Shown here: piece by piece, positions 16,323 to 24,767 of the stretch | How positions within the stretch are numbered: position 1 is the first letter of the stretch | Layout: the number at the start of each line of letters is the position of its first letter | Notes under the pieces: generated by a model | What the model saw: the letters and a program-made list of their open reading frames with translations, nothing else | The model's database searches: none | Told to the model about the DNA's origin: nothing | NCBI GenBank assembly: GCA_004554165.1 | Contig: SFNQ01000008.1 | Location: 1 to 64,000, forward strand | Reading direction: 5' to 3' | Source: Clostridiales bacterium | GTDB taxonomy: Bacteria; Bacillota; Clostridia; Christensenellales; CAG-138 | Length of the DNA: 64,000 nt | Program-made: the position numbers and the translations under genes

Positions 16323-16374
16323 CAGTATCGAAAAAATGTACTGGACAGGAGCGCTTTTGTTCTGTATGATACTG
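16323..16374 (+). promoter_or_regulatory. Promoter of oadB with flanking inverted repeat
   Basis: TGGACA (16342-16347), 17 bases, TATGAT (16365-16370). The inverted repeat CAGTATC (16323-16329) and GATACTG (16368-16374) brackets the promoter, the second arm overlapping the -10 box. This could be an operator. Confidence 0.6.
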
Positions 16375-16412
16375 TATGCAAAATTTAGGTCAAAGGACGG
16401 TAACCGGTAACA

Positions 16413-17534
16413 GTGGCAGCAATTTTTGAAAACATTCCAAACCTCACCTGGCAGCAGGCCGTCATGTGGTGCATCGGCGGTTTGCTCATCTATCTGGCAA
16501 TCAAGCGGGACATGGAGCCGACGCTGCTGCTGCCCATGGGCTTTGGCGCAATCCTTGTAAACCTGCCCATGTCCGGCGCGGTAACGCAGATCGTGGACGG
16601 CGCGGCGGAGATCGGCGTGATCGATCTGCTCTTTCAAAGCGGCATTGCAAACGAGCTTTTCCCGCTGCTGCTGTTCATCGGCATCGGCGCGATGATCGAT
16701 TTTGGCCCGCTGCTCTCAAACCCCAAGCTCATGCTCTTTGGCGCGGCGGCCCAGTTCGGCATCTTTTTTACGCTGAGCATGGCCTCTCTCTTCGGTTTCT
16801 CGCTGAAGGACGCGGCCTCCATCGCGATCATCGGCGCGGCCGACGGCCCGACCTCCATCTTTGTGGCGAATTTTCTAAAGTCCAACTACATCGGCGCGAT
16901 CATTGTGGCGGCCTATTCCTATATGGCGCTTGTGCCCATCGTTCAGCCGCCCATCATCCGCCTGCTCACCACGAAAAATGAGCGGCGCATCCGCATGCCC
17001 TATGCCAACGCTTCGGTGTCGAAGGCGACGCGCATTCTCTTCCCCATCGTGGTGACGATCATTGCGGGCGTGGTTGCACCCCGTTCGGTTGCGCTCATCG
17101 GCTTTTTGATGTTCGGCAACCTCATCCGCGAATGCGGCGTGCTGGGTTCCCTGTCCGAAACCGCGCAGAAGGTGCTGGCAAACCTTATCACGCTGCTGCT
17201 GGGGCTCACCGTTGCCGCACGCATGCAGGCGGACGCCTTCCTGAACGTGCAGACGCTGATGATTCTGGGCCTGGGCTTGTTCGCCTTTGTCTTTGATACC
17301 GCAGGCGGCGTGCTCTTTGCAAAGCTCCTCAATCTGTTCTCAAAGCAGAAGGTCAACCCCATGATCGGTGCGGCCGGCATTTCGGCCTTCCCCATGTCCG
17401 CGCGGGTGGTGCATAAGATGGGCCTGCGGGAGGATCCGCAGAACTTCCTGCTGATGCACGCTGCGGGCGCAAATGTTTCCGGGCAGATCGCCTCCGTCAT
17501 CGCGGGGGGAATCCTGCTCAATCTGCTGGGTTAA
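16413..17534 (+). CDS. oadB: Sodium-translocating decarboxylase beta subunit (OadB/GcdB family)
   Basis: 373 residues, GTG start at 16413 with AAAGGACGG about 12 bases upstream. This multi-span membrane subunit couples decarboxylation of carboxybiotin to Na+ export in oxaloacetate, glutaconyl-CoA or methylmalonyl-CoA decarboxylases. The family is clear from PTLLLPMGFGAILVNLP, IGIGAMIDFGPLL, the conserved IIGAADGPTSIF with its Asp, and the C-terminal MHAAGANVSGQI. It is directly followed by an OadG-like gamma subunit. The carboxyltransferase (alpha) and biotin-carrier subunits are not in the window, so which acyl substrate is used cannot be told. Confidence 0.93.
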   Translation: MAAIFENIPNLTWQQAVMWCIGGLLIYLAIKRDMEPTLLLPMGFGAILVNLPMSGAVTQIVDGAAEIGVIDLLFQSGIANELFPLLLFIGIGAMIDFGPLLSNPKLMLFGAAAQFGIFFTLSMASLFGFSLKDAASIAIIGAADGPTSIFVANFLKSNYIGAIIVAAYSYMALVPIVQPPIIRLLTTKNERRIRMPYANASVSKATRILFPIVVTIIAGVVAPRSVALIGFLMFGNLIRECGVLGSLSETAQKVLANLITLLLGLTVAARMQADAFLNVQTLMILGLGLFAFVFDTAGGVLFAKLLNLFSKQKVNPMIGAAGISAFPMSARVVHKMGLREDPQNFLLMHAAGANVSGQIASVIAGGILLNLLG

Positions 17535-17549
17535 GGAGGGAGTACAGCC

Positions 17550-17711
17550 ATGCTGAATGTAGACCAGTTTCTTTCCACACTGCCCATCATGCTCAAGGGC
17601 ATGGGCGGTATCTTCATTGTGACGGCGGCGATCATTCTCTGTATCGCCCTGCTCAACCGCGTCTCCAACGCCGCAGCCAAAAAGCAGGGCGACAGCCGGC
17701 CAAACGACTGA
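17550..17711 (+). CDS. OadG-like gamma subunit of the sodium-pump decarboxylase
   Basis: 53 residues. AAGGAGGG lies 9 bases before the ATG and the gene follows oadB by 15 bases. One membrane span (about residues 17-37, MGGIFIVTAAIILCIALLNR) and a short polar C-terminus ending SRPND match OadG/GcdD-type gamma subunits, which stabilise the complex by holding alpha and beta together. It lacks the longer C-terminal metal-binding tail of enterobacterial OadG. The call rests on topology, the span pattern and position. Confidence 0.75.
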   Translation: MLNVDQFLSTLPIMLKGMGGIFIVTAAIILCIALLNRVSNAAAKKQGDSRPND

Positions 17712-17802
17712 GGGACGGGATTTGTTTTGGCCGGGCGGGCGCCGCGGGCGCCAGCTGCCCAAGAAAGCTGCTCAATAAAATGGATTCTTGTCACTTGACA
17801 GG

Positions 17803-17829
17803 CAGAGCCGGCGCATAACGCCGGCTCTG
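17803..17829 (+). terminator. Strong hairpin after oadB-oadG, probable terminator
   Basis: CAGAGCCGGCG (17803-17813) pairs perfectly with CGCCGGCTCTG (17819-17829) around a 5-nt loop. The T-tract that would make it a textbook terminator is missing (TTGAAGC follows), so function is likely but not certain. It lies between the convergent oadB-oadG and glycerate kinase transcripts. Confidence 0.5.
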
Positions 17830-17914
17830 TTGAAGCTCGTTTCACCGCTCTACCCTGTGGTTTCGTCTGGTCGAAGCCTGCGGTTCACCGGCTCCGTCGA
17901 TTCCCTATTTCCCA

Positions 17915-19153
17915 TCACTTCCCCGCGCCGCCGATCAGCAGCACCGTCAGATCGTTTACATTGGTCCCGGTCGGGCCGGTGCGGATCAGTCCGCCGCAGG
18001 CGTCCAGGGCGGGATAGGCGTCGTTATTGTCCAGCGCGGCGCGCAGGGAAATGCCCCGCTGCGCAAGCAAGCGCGCCGTATCGCCGTCCACATAGCCGCC
18101 CGCCGCATCCGTAGGACCGTCGGTGCCGTCGGAGCCGATCGAGAACAGGCCGGCGTTGGCAAGTCCCGCAAGCCCGGCCGCCGCTGCAAGCGCCAGCTCC
18201 TGATTCCTGCCGCCCTTGCCGCTGCCCCGCACCGTTACGACGGTCTCTCCGCCGGCGATAAAGGCAAGCGGCTCTGCGGACGCGTCATGGGTCTGCGCGA
18301 TGGAGGCAAAAAAGCGCCCCGCATCGTCTGCGTTGCAGCACAGCCGGTCGGTCAGCACAATGGGCCGAAAGCCCAGTTTCCGGCAGCTCTCTGCCGCCGC
18401 GCGGCAAAGCTGGCGGACACTGCCGCAGATCACCGTCTCCACGTTTTCTGCCGACTTTGGCGTTTCCACGGTCAGGCAGGCGCGCGCCTCCTTCGAGAGC
18501 CGGAGTGCGTAGCGCGCGACGATCTGCCGGGCCTCGGCGCAGCTTGACGGGTCCGCGCAGGCCGGACCGGAAGCAATCATATCCGGCGGATCGCCCAGCA
18601 CATCCGACAGCGCGACCACGAGCACACGGGCCGGCAGGCAATGCGCCGCAAAGCGGCCGCCCTTAACGGCGGAAAGCCGCTTGCGCACGGTATTCATCTC
18701 CACGATGTCCGCGCCGCTGCGCAGCAGAGCATCCGTAGCGCATTGCAGCTCCGCCAGCGAAATCAGCGGCTTTTCAAACAGCGCGGACCCGCCGCCGGAG
18801 AGCAGCAGCAACACCGTATCCTCAGCGCAAAGTCCCGCCGTCATGGCAAGCGCAGCCTCCGTCGCAGCAACGCTGTTTTCATCCGGCACGGGATGTCCCG
18901 CCTCAAACAGGCGCAGCCCCGGCAGCGCACCGCGCACATGGCCATATTTGGTAATGACCATGCCCTCCGCCACCGCTTCCCCCAGCAGCGCCGACGCCGT
19001 CGCCGCCATCTGCCAGGCGGCCTTGCCCACCGCCAGCAGGAACACCCGCCCCGGAAAGCGCCTGCCCTGCAGCGCGCGGCGCACCGCCGCATCCGGCAAT
19101 GCCGCCCGGATCGCCTCCTGCAGGATCTGTTCCGCCACCTGCCGCAGCTCCAA
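17915..19153 (-). CDS. Glycerate 2-kinase, MOFRL type (GckA/TtuD family)
   Basis: 412 residues from the TTG at 19153, preceded by GAGGGGAGGG at 7 bases; the frame is open to 19288, but those 45 codons lack a ribosome binding site and do not resemble the family. The N-terminal domain has LLAVGKAAWQMA and LSGGGSALFEKP. The C-terminal MOFRL domain has FIAGGETVVTVRGSGKGGRNQELAL, shown here as FIAGGETVVTV followed by GKGGRNQE, and SIGSDGTDGPTDAAGG. The family phosphorylates D-glycerate to 2-phosphoglycerate with ATP, feeding hydroxypyruvate, tartrate or serine catabolism into glycolysis. It is unrelated in fold to the divergent glycerate-kinase-like protein at 60.4 kb. A 21-base hairpin lies just before its ribosome binding site. 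Confidence 0.9.
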   Translation of the reverse strand: MELRQVAEQILQEAIRAALPDAAVRRALQGRRFPGRVFLLAVGKAAWQMAATASALLGEAVAEGMVITKYGHVRGALPGLRLFEAGHPVPDENSVAATEAALAMTAGLCAEDTVLLLLSGGGSALFEKPLISLAELQCATDALLRSGADIVEMNTVRKRLSAVKGGRFAAHCLPARVLVVALSDVLGDPPDMIASGPACADPSSCAEARQIVARYALRLSKEARACLTVETPKSAENVETVICGSVRQLCRAAAESCRKLGFRPIVLTDRLCCNADDAGRFFASIAQTHDASAEPLAFIAGGETVVTVRGSGKGGRNQELALAAAAGLAGLANAGLFSIGSDGTDGPTDAAGGYVDGDTARLLAQRGISLRAALDNNDAYPALDACGGLIRTGPTGTNVNDLTVLLIGGAGK

Positions 19154-19177
19154 GGCAAATCCCTCCCCTCGCAATGT

Positions 19178-19198
19178 ACCGGCGCAGACTGCGCCGGT
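19178..19198 (-). promoter_or_regulatory. Perfect hairpin in the glycerate kinase leader
   Basis: ACCGGCGCA (minus strand, 19190-19198), loop GTC, TGCGCCGGT (19178-19186). It ends about 7 bases before the ribosome binding site (19162-19170). It may be an operator or a leader structure. Confidence 0.5.
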
Positions 19199-19324
19199 TC
19201 CCTTCTTTAATGATAGCACAAGGCAGCAGAGCAAAGAAAGCGCGGAGAGGCAAAACGCCGCGCTTTTGGCACGGCGTTCGCCTGACACACAAACACGTTA
19301 TTTTACTTTTCGCGTCTGCCCTCC

Positions 19325-19693
19325 TTATGCTTTCCAGAGCCCATGCAGATTGCAGTAGGCATAGGCGGCCACGGGCTCGTCGCCCTCCGCCAGCAGGAAC
19401 TCCGCCTGCGGCGCGGCATCGGGCCGCAGGTTCTTCCGCTGCACGCCCTGCTTTGTCTCCAGGATGATCCAGGCAATATGGTGATCCTCACCCATCGGGT
19501 GCGAGACGGAACCCACCGAAACGTTTACCACGCTGCCGCTGTGGGATACGACGGGCACATGCTTTTCCGAGGATGCGTCCACGGTATTGGGTACAAGCTC
19601 CTGCATTTTTTCGCCGCAGCACATAACCGGTACACCGTGATCCTCCACAAAGGTAATGATATTTCCGCAATGCTTGCAAACAAACAGTTTCAT
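19325..19693 (-). CDS. dfx: Desulfoferrodoxin / superoxide reductase
   Basis: 122 residues. The N-terminal desulforedoxin-type Fe(Cys)4 site is CKHCGN followed by CC at MCCGE. The C-terminal superoxide reductase domain supplies the His/Cys iron ligands in EKHVPVV, VSHPMGEDHHIAW and YCNLHGLW. It reduces superoxide to hydrogen peroxide without producing oxygen, a standard defence of anaerobes. AAAGGGTGAG precedes the ATG. About 190 bases upstream is the palindrome GTTGTA-AA-TACAAC, which matches the one in front of the Crp/Fnr gene at 22881; regulation by that protein is a testable inference. Confidence 0.95.
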   Translation of the reverse strand: MKLFVCKHCGNIITFVEDHGVPVMCCGEKMQELVPNTVDASSEKHVPVVSHSGSVVNVSVGSVSHPMGEDHHIAWIILETKQGVQRKNLRPDAAPQAEFLLAEGDEPVAAYAYCNLHGLWKA

Positions 19694-20249
19694 AATCTCA
19701 CCCTTTCTGCTTTTTCGTTATATCCTTTGTCTTTCTCGGCAGCGATATGCGCTCGGCAAGTGCGGTTGCCGGCACATTTCCTTACTGCCCGCCATGGGGA
19801 GCGAAGCCTGCGCCACACGCGCGTCCTTCGCGCTCCACATCTTATGCTGCCATTTTACGGCAATCTACAAATAAAATATGTTGTAAATACAACGATAAAG
19901 AATATATTTTATGCCATGCCGTCCCGCTGCCCAAATCCAGATTGTCCGAAAGGGCGCTGGCGTCAAGCGTCGGTACCGCCCTTGCACCCGCCGCCTTCGC
20001 AGGGCGCCGCCGGCTCGCTCTGTGAAACGCAGGCGCAGGCATGCCTGTTTTTTTCTGCCGGAGGGATTGCCTGCCCGGCTGGAATCCCCGTCCCGGCCCC
20101 TTCCCCTCTGTCCCGCGGCAGTCCCCTGGGCCCCGTTTTCATGCACAGCGCAGTGCCCGGCAAGAGAGGCGGAGCATTTTGCGGCACGCGGATTTCGGTT
20201 GAACGCCGCCGTACTGCGGAGAACCCCCGCGTTTTCTTCAGACCCGGTT
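19694..20249. other. Gap holding an AT-rich regulatory island
   Basis: About 555 bases upstream of desulfoferrodoxin and downstream of a glycosyltransferase. The stretch 19860-19915 is conspicuously AT-rich and contains the palindrome at 19880-19893. A weak minus-strand -10 (TATAAC, about 19717-19722) lies close to dfx. No convincing gene is seen on either strand between 19920 and 20249. Confidence 0.5.
19880..19893. promoter_or_regulatory. Palindromic operator candidate upstream of dfx
   Basis: GTTGTA-AA-TACAAC, perfect 6-bp arms with a 2-bp centre. It has the same layout as GTTGCA-AA-TGCAAC at 22850-22863 in front of the Crp/Fnr-family gene. Confidence 0.55.
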
Positions 20250-21275
20250 TTATCCGGCTTTTCGCAGACGCTTGATCCATAAGCGGAGGCGGGCGGGCAC
20301 ATAGCGGTTCAGAAAATACACGCCGTAGGCGTAAAGGCTGCGCCTGCGAAACAGCGGCCGGTTTTCTGCCGTCGCTGCATAGTCCGCCCTGTCAATCCTC
20401 CGGTAAAAGGCCCGCCTGCGCCCCGCCAGCCGCGCCCGTTCCGCAAGGGGCAGGCGCCAGAACAGATTTACCGCAGCGGTCTGGAGCGTGGCAAGATACG
20501 CCGCGATGGTTTGCCGCACGGAATGCCGCTGCTCCTGCGCGAGCCGCTGCTCAATCTGCTCATAGACGAACAGCAGGCTTTCGTAATGCCGGCGGGAAAC
20601 CCGCCCCGTCATGATGGAATCCCCGCGAATTCGATAAAAATACAGCGGCTCCGGAAGGTAGGCCGTTATCCCCGCATCAAGAAAGGCCGTAAAGGTAAAA
20701 AGCACATCCTCGTACACAATATCCGGGCAAAAGCGCCGGTTCCCGAGAAAGCCACGGCGAAAAAAAAGATAGGGCACGGGCGTCATGAACTCCCCGTTTT
20801 GAAGCAGCTCCCCCAGCATTTCCGCGCCCGGTTTTGGCGAGGGGTACGCCCCCTTTCGCACATGCGCCAGCGCCCGCTCATGCGCCGCGCCATCCTCCCG
20901 GATGAGCCGGGCATTGAAAAACACCAGCTCCGCGCCGCTCTCCTCCGCCGCCGCAACAAGACGCTCCAGCGCATCCGGCCGCAGCATATCGTCGCTGTCG
21001 AGAAAATAAACATAGTCTCCCCCCGCCAGCGCCAGTCCCGCATTGCGCGCGCGCGACAGGCCGCCATTCTGCTGATGCACAGCGCGCACACGGCCATCCT
21101 GCGCCGCGTAATCATCGCACAGGGCAGGGCAGCCGTCCGGGGAGCCGTCGTCGATCAGGAGGATTTCCAGGTTTTCGTAGGTCTGCCCCAGCAGGCTCTC
21201 CATACAGGCCGGCAAAAACCGTTCCACACGATACACCGGCACGACCACGCTGACCAGCGGCTTTCCATCCCTCAT
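20250..21275 (-). CDS. Family 2 glycosyltransferase
   Basis: 341 residues from the ATG at 21275, which overlaps the stop of the upstream gene as ATGA. The GT-A fold is recognised by VSVVVPVYRVERFLPACMES, LLIDDGSPDG, GLSRARNAGLALA and the DxD-type FLDSDDML near residue 95. The C-terminal part is rich in basic residues, with no clear membrane spans. It should transfer a sugar from a nucleotide donor to a growing surface glycan at the cytoplasmic face of the membrane. It is the second gene of a two-gene operon with a GT4 enzyme. Donor and acceptor cannot be predicted. Confidence 0.92.
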   Translation of the reverse strand: MRDGKPLVSVVVPVYRVERFLPACMESLLGQTYENLEILLIDDGSPDGCPALCDDYAAQDGRVRAVHQQNGGLSRARNAGLALAGGDYVYFLDSDDMLRPDALERLVAAAEESGAELVFFNARLIREDGAAHERALAHVRKGAYPSPKPGAEMLGELLQNGEFMTPVPYLFFRRGFLGNRRFCPDIVYEDVLFTFTAFLDAGITAYLPEPLYFYRIRGDSIMTGRVSRRHYESLLFVYEQIEQRLAQEQRHSVRQTIAAYLATLQTAAVNLFWRLPLAERARLAGRRRAFYRRIDRADYAATAENRPLFRRRSLYAYGVYFLNRYVPARLRLWIKRLRKAG

Positions 21276-22534
21276 TGGCAATCCCCCCCGGCGTTTTTTT
21301 CACAGACCCGCCCATACAGGCGCGCAAACAGCGCCCGGTACTGCCGCCGCACAACGCTCTCGCTGTTGCGCGCCATAACCCGGGCGTAATTCTCCCCAAC
21401 CCGCGCTTCGATCTCCGGGCCGCCGCCAAGCGCCGCCTCAATGGCCGCCGCAAAGCCCGCCACATCGCCGTTTGCAATGAGAAGCGAATTCTCTCCGTCC
21501 GCAAACTCCCGCACGGCGTCAAAGGCCGTGGTGATTACGGGAACGCGGCAGGCGCCGGCCTCATAGATGGGGCGAAGCTGATGGGGCCTGGTGGAGGGCG
21601 CCAGCAGCGCATCCGCCGCCGCATAGCAGAGCCCGATGTCCTGCTGTACCGGCAGAACGCAGACCCGTCCCGCCACAGCCAGCGCCCGGTATCGCCTCCG
21701 GCAGCGTCTCAGATAGGGCAGACGGAAAAGCCGCCGCAGACGCGCCCTGCACCCCGCCGGTACGGGCGGATCGGCAAGCAGCGCCTCCCCGCCCACGAAC
21801 ACCAGCGCGGCGTCCTCCCGGGATACCCGCGCCATGGCGGAAAGGGCCACATGCGCGCCCTTGAGCTTCGACATGCCGCCGACATAGAGCACAAGCGCCC
21901 TGTCCTGCGGAAGCCCCAGGGCCCGCCTGGCCTCGCTGCGGGACGGCAGCGCCGCATAGCGCCCATCGTCAAAGCTGTCGTACACCACCGCTTTCTCGCA
22001 GGCAAGCGCGGCGTTCTGCATAAGATCATGATTGCTGATAAAGCAGACCAGATCGAAATACCGCGACAGCTGCCGGCGGATGATTGCGTTGCGCACGCCC
22101 AGCCACTCCCGGGCGTAGGTCTCGCGGAAAAAGCAGACCGCAGCCATGCCCCGGGCCTTTGCCAGCCTGCCGATCCAGAACAGCGTCATGGAATTGACCA
22201 CCACCACATCCGGCCGTTCCCGCTCCAGCAGGGCTTCGATCTTCGGCCGGTCGCGCAGCACCAGCAGCAGCGTTTGCAGCGACCGGCGGGACAGCAGCGG
22301 CTTTTCCGCGCCGGAATAGTGCGCATAGATCGCAGGCGAGCTCCCCCCCTCGAGTACGCGCAGGCCAAGCCCGCCAAACAGCTCCGCCATCTCGCGAGAA
22401 TCCGAAGTATGGCAATATACCGTGATGTCAAACAGCTCCCGGGGAATGGCGCGCAGCGCCTGCAGGGCGCTGAGCCCCGCGCCGCCGATGGTTCCGCAAT
22501 GGTGCAGAAACAGGAGCTTTTTCTTTTCTGCCAC
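21272..22534 (-). CDS. Family 4 glycosyltransferase
   Basis: 420 residues, GTG start at 22534 after GGAGG. GT-B fold: N-terminal glycine-rich LHHCGTIGGAGLSALQ, and a C-terminal domain with LVLYVGGMSKLKGAHVAL, LLAPSTRPHQLRPIYEAG and ITTAFDAVREFADG. The usual E-x7-E donor motif is only partly kept (PIYEAGACRVPVI). It is the first gene of the operon whose second gene is the GT2 enzyme. The likely role is surface polysaccharide or glycolipid assembly. Confidence 0.9.
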   Translation of the reverse strand: MAEKKKLLFLHHCGTIGGAGLSALQALRAIPRELFDITVYCHTSDSREMAELFGGLGLRVLEGGSSPAIYAHYSGAEKPLLSRRSLQTLLLVLRDRPKIEALLERERPDVVVVNSMTLFWIGRLAKARGMAAVCFFRETYAREWLGVRNAIIRRQLSRYFDLVCFISNHDLMQNAALACEKAVVYDSFDDGRYAALPSRSEARRALGLPQDRALVLYVGGMSKLKGAHVALSAMARVSREDAALVFVGGEALLADPPVPAGCRARLRRLFRLPYLRRCRRRYRALAVAGRVCVLPVQQDIGLCYAAADALLAPSTRPHQLRPIYEAGACRVPVITTAFDAVREFADGENSLLIANGDVAGFAAAIEAALGGGPEIEARVGENYARVMARNSESVVRRQYRALFARLYGRVCEKNAGGDCQ

Positions 22535-22806
22535 GGATGGTCCTCCTTCCGCCGGGCCGATCCGGCTGTTTCACGGGAAATTTTCTGCTGCCGCCGGAAA
22601 AACGCGGACTGCCGAAACAGCCGCGGCTGAATTCTTTTCTTTGCAAATCCGTCGGCCCCCGGGGGCTTCGGCATCGGGTCTTTTTGCCGCCTGCGGGCCG
22701 CCTGCCGCGGCAATTCCTGCGCAGGGAGCCGGCAGTATGGGGCCGCATTGCACCCCCCGGCGGAAAAGCCGTATTCCCCGCCGGGGTGGGGCCTCGTGCT
22801 TTTTTC

Positions 22807-22835
22807 TTTGCATGCCTGCCATTTTGCGGTATACT
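22807..22835 (+). promoter_or_regulatory. Promoter of the Crp/Fnr-family gene
   Basis: TTTGCA (22807-22812), 17 bases, TATACT (22830-22835). The expected start site, near 22842, is just before the palindrome at 22850. Confidence 0.6.
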
Positions 22836-22849
22836 GTAAGCGTTATCCC

Positions 22850-22863
22850 GTTGCAAATGCAAC
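22850..22863. promoter_or_regulatory. Palindromic operator candidate in the Crp/Fnr gene leader
   Basis: GTTGCA-AA-TGCAAC, perfect 6-bp arms. It lies between the predicted transcription start and the ribosome binding site (GGGAGG, 22867-22872), a position suited to autorepression. It is similar to the site at 19880-19893. Confidence 0.6.
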
Positions 22864-22880
22864 GCAGGGAGGTCAGGCAC

Positions 22881-23561
22881 ATGCAAAACGTTCCCCAGGC
22901 GGCGCTGCGCTGCCCGCTGTTTGAACACATTGCGCCGGAGCGCGTCTCCGGCATGCTGGGCTGCCTTCACGCAAGGCAGGCGAGCTATAAAAAAAACCGC
23001 TATGTTTACCGCAGCGGCGACGCAGGCCGCTGTGTGGGTCTGGTGCTCTCCGGCAGCGTATGCACCATCCGCGAGGACTATTTCGGCAGGCGCAGCATCA
23101 TCTCCCGCATCGGGGAAAGCGGGCTGTTTGGGGAGGCCTTCGCCAGCATGCACACCGAGACAATCCCGCTGGACGTCATTGCAAACGAGGACTGCGAGGT
23201 GCTCTTTCTCGACTACCGCCGGATGCTCACCGCCTGCGGCAAGGCCTGCGCTCACCATGCCCGGCTCATCGAGAACACCGTGGATATCCTCGCGGAGCAC
23301 AATCTGCTGCTCACAAGAAAGATCGAGCACATCACGCGGCGCACAACCCGGGAAAAGCTCCTCTCCTACCTCAACGAGCAGGCGCAGTTGCAGGGCGGGG
23401 ACGAGTTTATCATCCCCTTCAACCGCGAGCAGCTTGCAGACTACCTCTGCGTCGAGCGCAGCGCCATGAGCGCGGAGCTGTCTCGCATGCGCCGGGACGG
23501 ACTGATTGCATTTGAGCGCAACCGCTTCCGGCTCCTGCCCGCCGCGCGGGAGGCCTTCTGA
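22881..23561 (+). CDS. Crp/Fnr-family transcriptional regulator
   Basis: 226 residues from the ATG at 22881, 8 bases after GGGAGG. Residues 1-140 form a cyclic-nucleotide-binding-like beta-roll (YVYRSGDAGRCVGLVLSGSV; GESGLFGEAFA). Residues 160-220 are a winged helix with FNREQLADYLCVERSAMSAE and LSRMRRDGLI, the typical Crp recognition helix. No Fnr-type cysteine cluster is present, so an Fe-S sensor is unlikely; the effector is unknown. It lies between two minus-strand glycosyltransferase operons but is transcribed the other way. The palindrome in its leader and its twin upstream of dfx suggest autoregulation and control of oxidative or redox defence. Confidence 0.9.
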   Translation: MQNVPQAALRCPLFEHIAPERVSGMLGCLHARQASYKKNRYVYRSGDAGRCVGLVLSGSVCTIREDYFGRRSIISRIGESGLFGEAFASMHTETIPLDVIANEDCEVLFLDYRRMLTACGKACAHHARLIENTVDILAEHNLLLTRKIEHITRRTTREKLLSYLNEQAQLQGGDEFIIPFNREQLADYLCVERSAMSAELSRMRRDGLIAFERNRFRLLPAAREAF

Positions 23562-23597
23562 GCCGGCGTTGCTATCTTCCGCGCGGAGCCTTTTCCG

Positions 23598-24767
23598 CTA
23601 CTTTTTCGCGGCCTCGGAAAGAAAGCGCTCCATGTCGGCCAGATAGCAGCGCACATCAAAGGCCCGCTCCGCCAGGTCGCGCGCCGCGCGGCGCAGGCGG
23701 AGAATCTCCTCCCCGGGCAAGGCTGCGGCGCGCAGCAGCGCTGCCCGCACCGCATCCACGCCCTCATCCGCTGCAATCAGGGCGTTTTCCCCATCCACAA
23801 GATACTCCGAAAGATCCGAGGACAGGTTGCAGAGCATGGCCACGCCATGCGCCATGGCTTCCACCACCTTGGTAGGAAAGCCCGCCTTTGCATAGCGCTC
23901 CTGCGCCGGGCGCAGCAGCACGGAAAAATCCATCTCCTTCAGCAGCCGCGAAACCTCCCCGTGCGGCAGGCGGCCATAGGCCGTGAGCGTATCCGAAAGC
24001 GCGGCAAGCCGCGTTTTGTCCAGGCCGCAGTGCGCCGCAAGCTGTGCCGGATCCAGCCCGATGATATGCACGCGCAGCCGCGCCCGCGCAGGCTCCGGCA
24101 GCGACAGAAGCGCCAGCAGCAGCGGCCGCAGGCTGTCCTTGCCGCCGGGCGATCCGGCATAAACCAGGTTGACCCGATCTCCATTTTCCCCAACGGACCC
24201 ATCGATCTGACGCATATCGAGAATGACCGGGACGCGCAGCACAGCCATGCCGCGGCCGGAAAAATAATCCGCAAGATAACGGCTGATTGCGATCACCCGG
24301 GCGGGCGGCCGGAGCAGCCGGCGGTTCTGGTGGTCGTTCATCAGATACACGCGGCTCCACTTCCCCAGGCGAAACTCACAGGGCGAGTACCATTCGCAGG
24401 CGTTATAGAGCAGGGGAATGTCCCGGCAGGCTGCATAGCGCTGCACAAAGCGCACGATCCGATTGTCGTCATGCCCCAAATAGATGACGTCTGGCGCGCC
24501 GAATCGGGCAAGATAGCGCCGGAACGCCCGCCGGAAATCCGCCGCCGCGGTCAGCCAGTTCCAGACCTTGTGCAGCTTGCTGCGGCTTTCGCGGTACAGG
24601 CTTTCATATCCAGTGCCGCGGTACTCCCCCGCCGCGCTCTGCCTGCCGCGGGACAGGGCGTATACGGAATAGCCCAGCGCCTGAAAAAGCTGGGAAAAGG
24701 CGTCGTCCCGCAGGGCGCCGGCATCCTCTGCTGGAAAGTTGTTGGGCGTTATGATGATCAGTTTCAT
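23598..24767 (-). CDS. Glycosyltransferase, GT-B fold (family 4 type)
   Basis: 389 residues. N-terminal MKLIIITPNNFPAEDAGALR is typical of GT4 donors-side domains, and the C-terminal half has NLVYAGSPGGKDSLRPLL, LLRPAQERYAKAGFPTKVVE and AMAHGVAMLCN, the E-x7-E-like region. Its ATG overlaps the upstream gene's stop by four bases (24764-24767), making it the third gene of a three-glycosyltransferase operon. Its 3' end faces the Crp/Fnr gene across 36 bases with no obvious terminator. Confidence 0.9.
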   Translation of the reverse strand: MKLIIITPNNFPAEDAGALRDDAFSQLFQALGYSVYALSRGRQSAAGEYRGTGYESLYRESRSKLHKVWNWLTAAADFRRAFRRYLARFGAPDVIYLGHDDNRIVRFVQRYAACRDIPLLYNACEWYSPCEFRLGKWSRVYLMNDHQNRRLLRPPARVIAISRYLADYFSGRGMAVLRVPVILDMRQIDGSVGENGDRVNLVYAGSPGGKDSLRPLLLALLSLPEPARARLRVHIIGLDPAQLAAHCGLDKTRLAALSDTLTAYGRLPHGEVSRLLKEMDFSVLLRPAQERYAKAGFPTKVVEAMAHGVAMLCNLSSDLSEYLVDGENALIAADEGVDAVRAALLRAAALPGEEILRLRRAARDLAERAFDVRCYLADMERFLSEAAKK

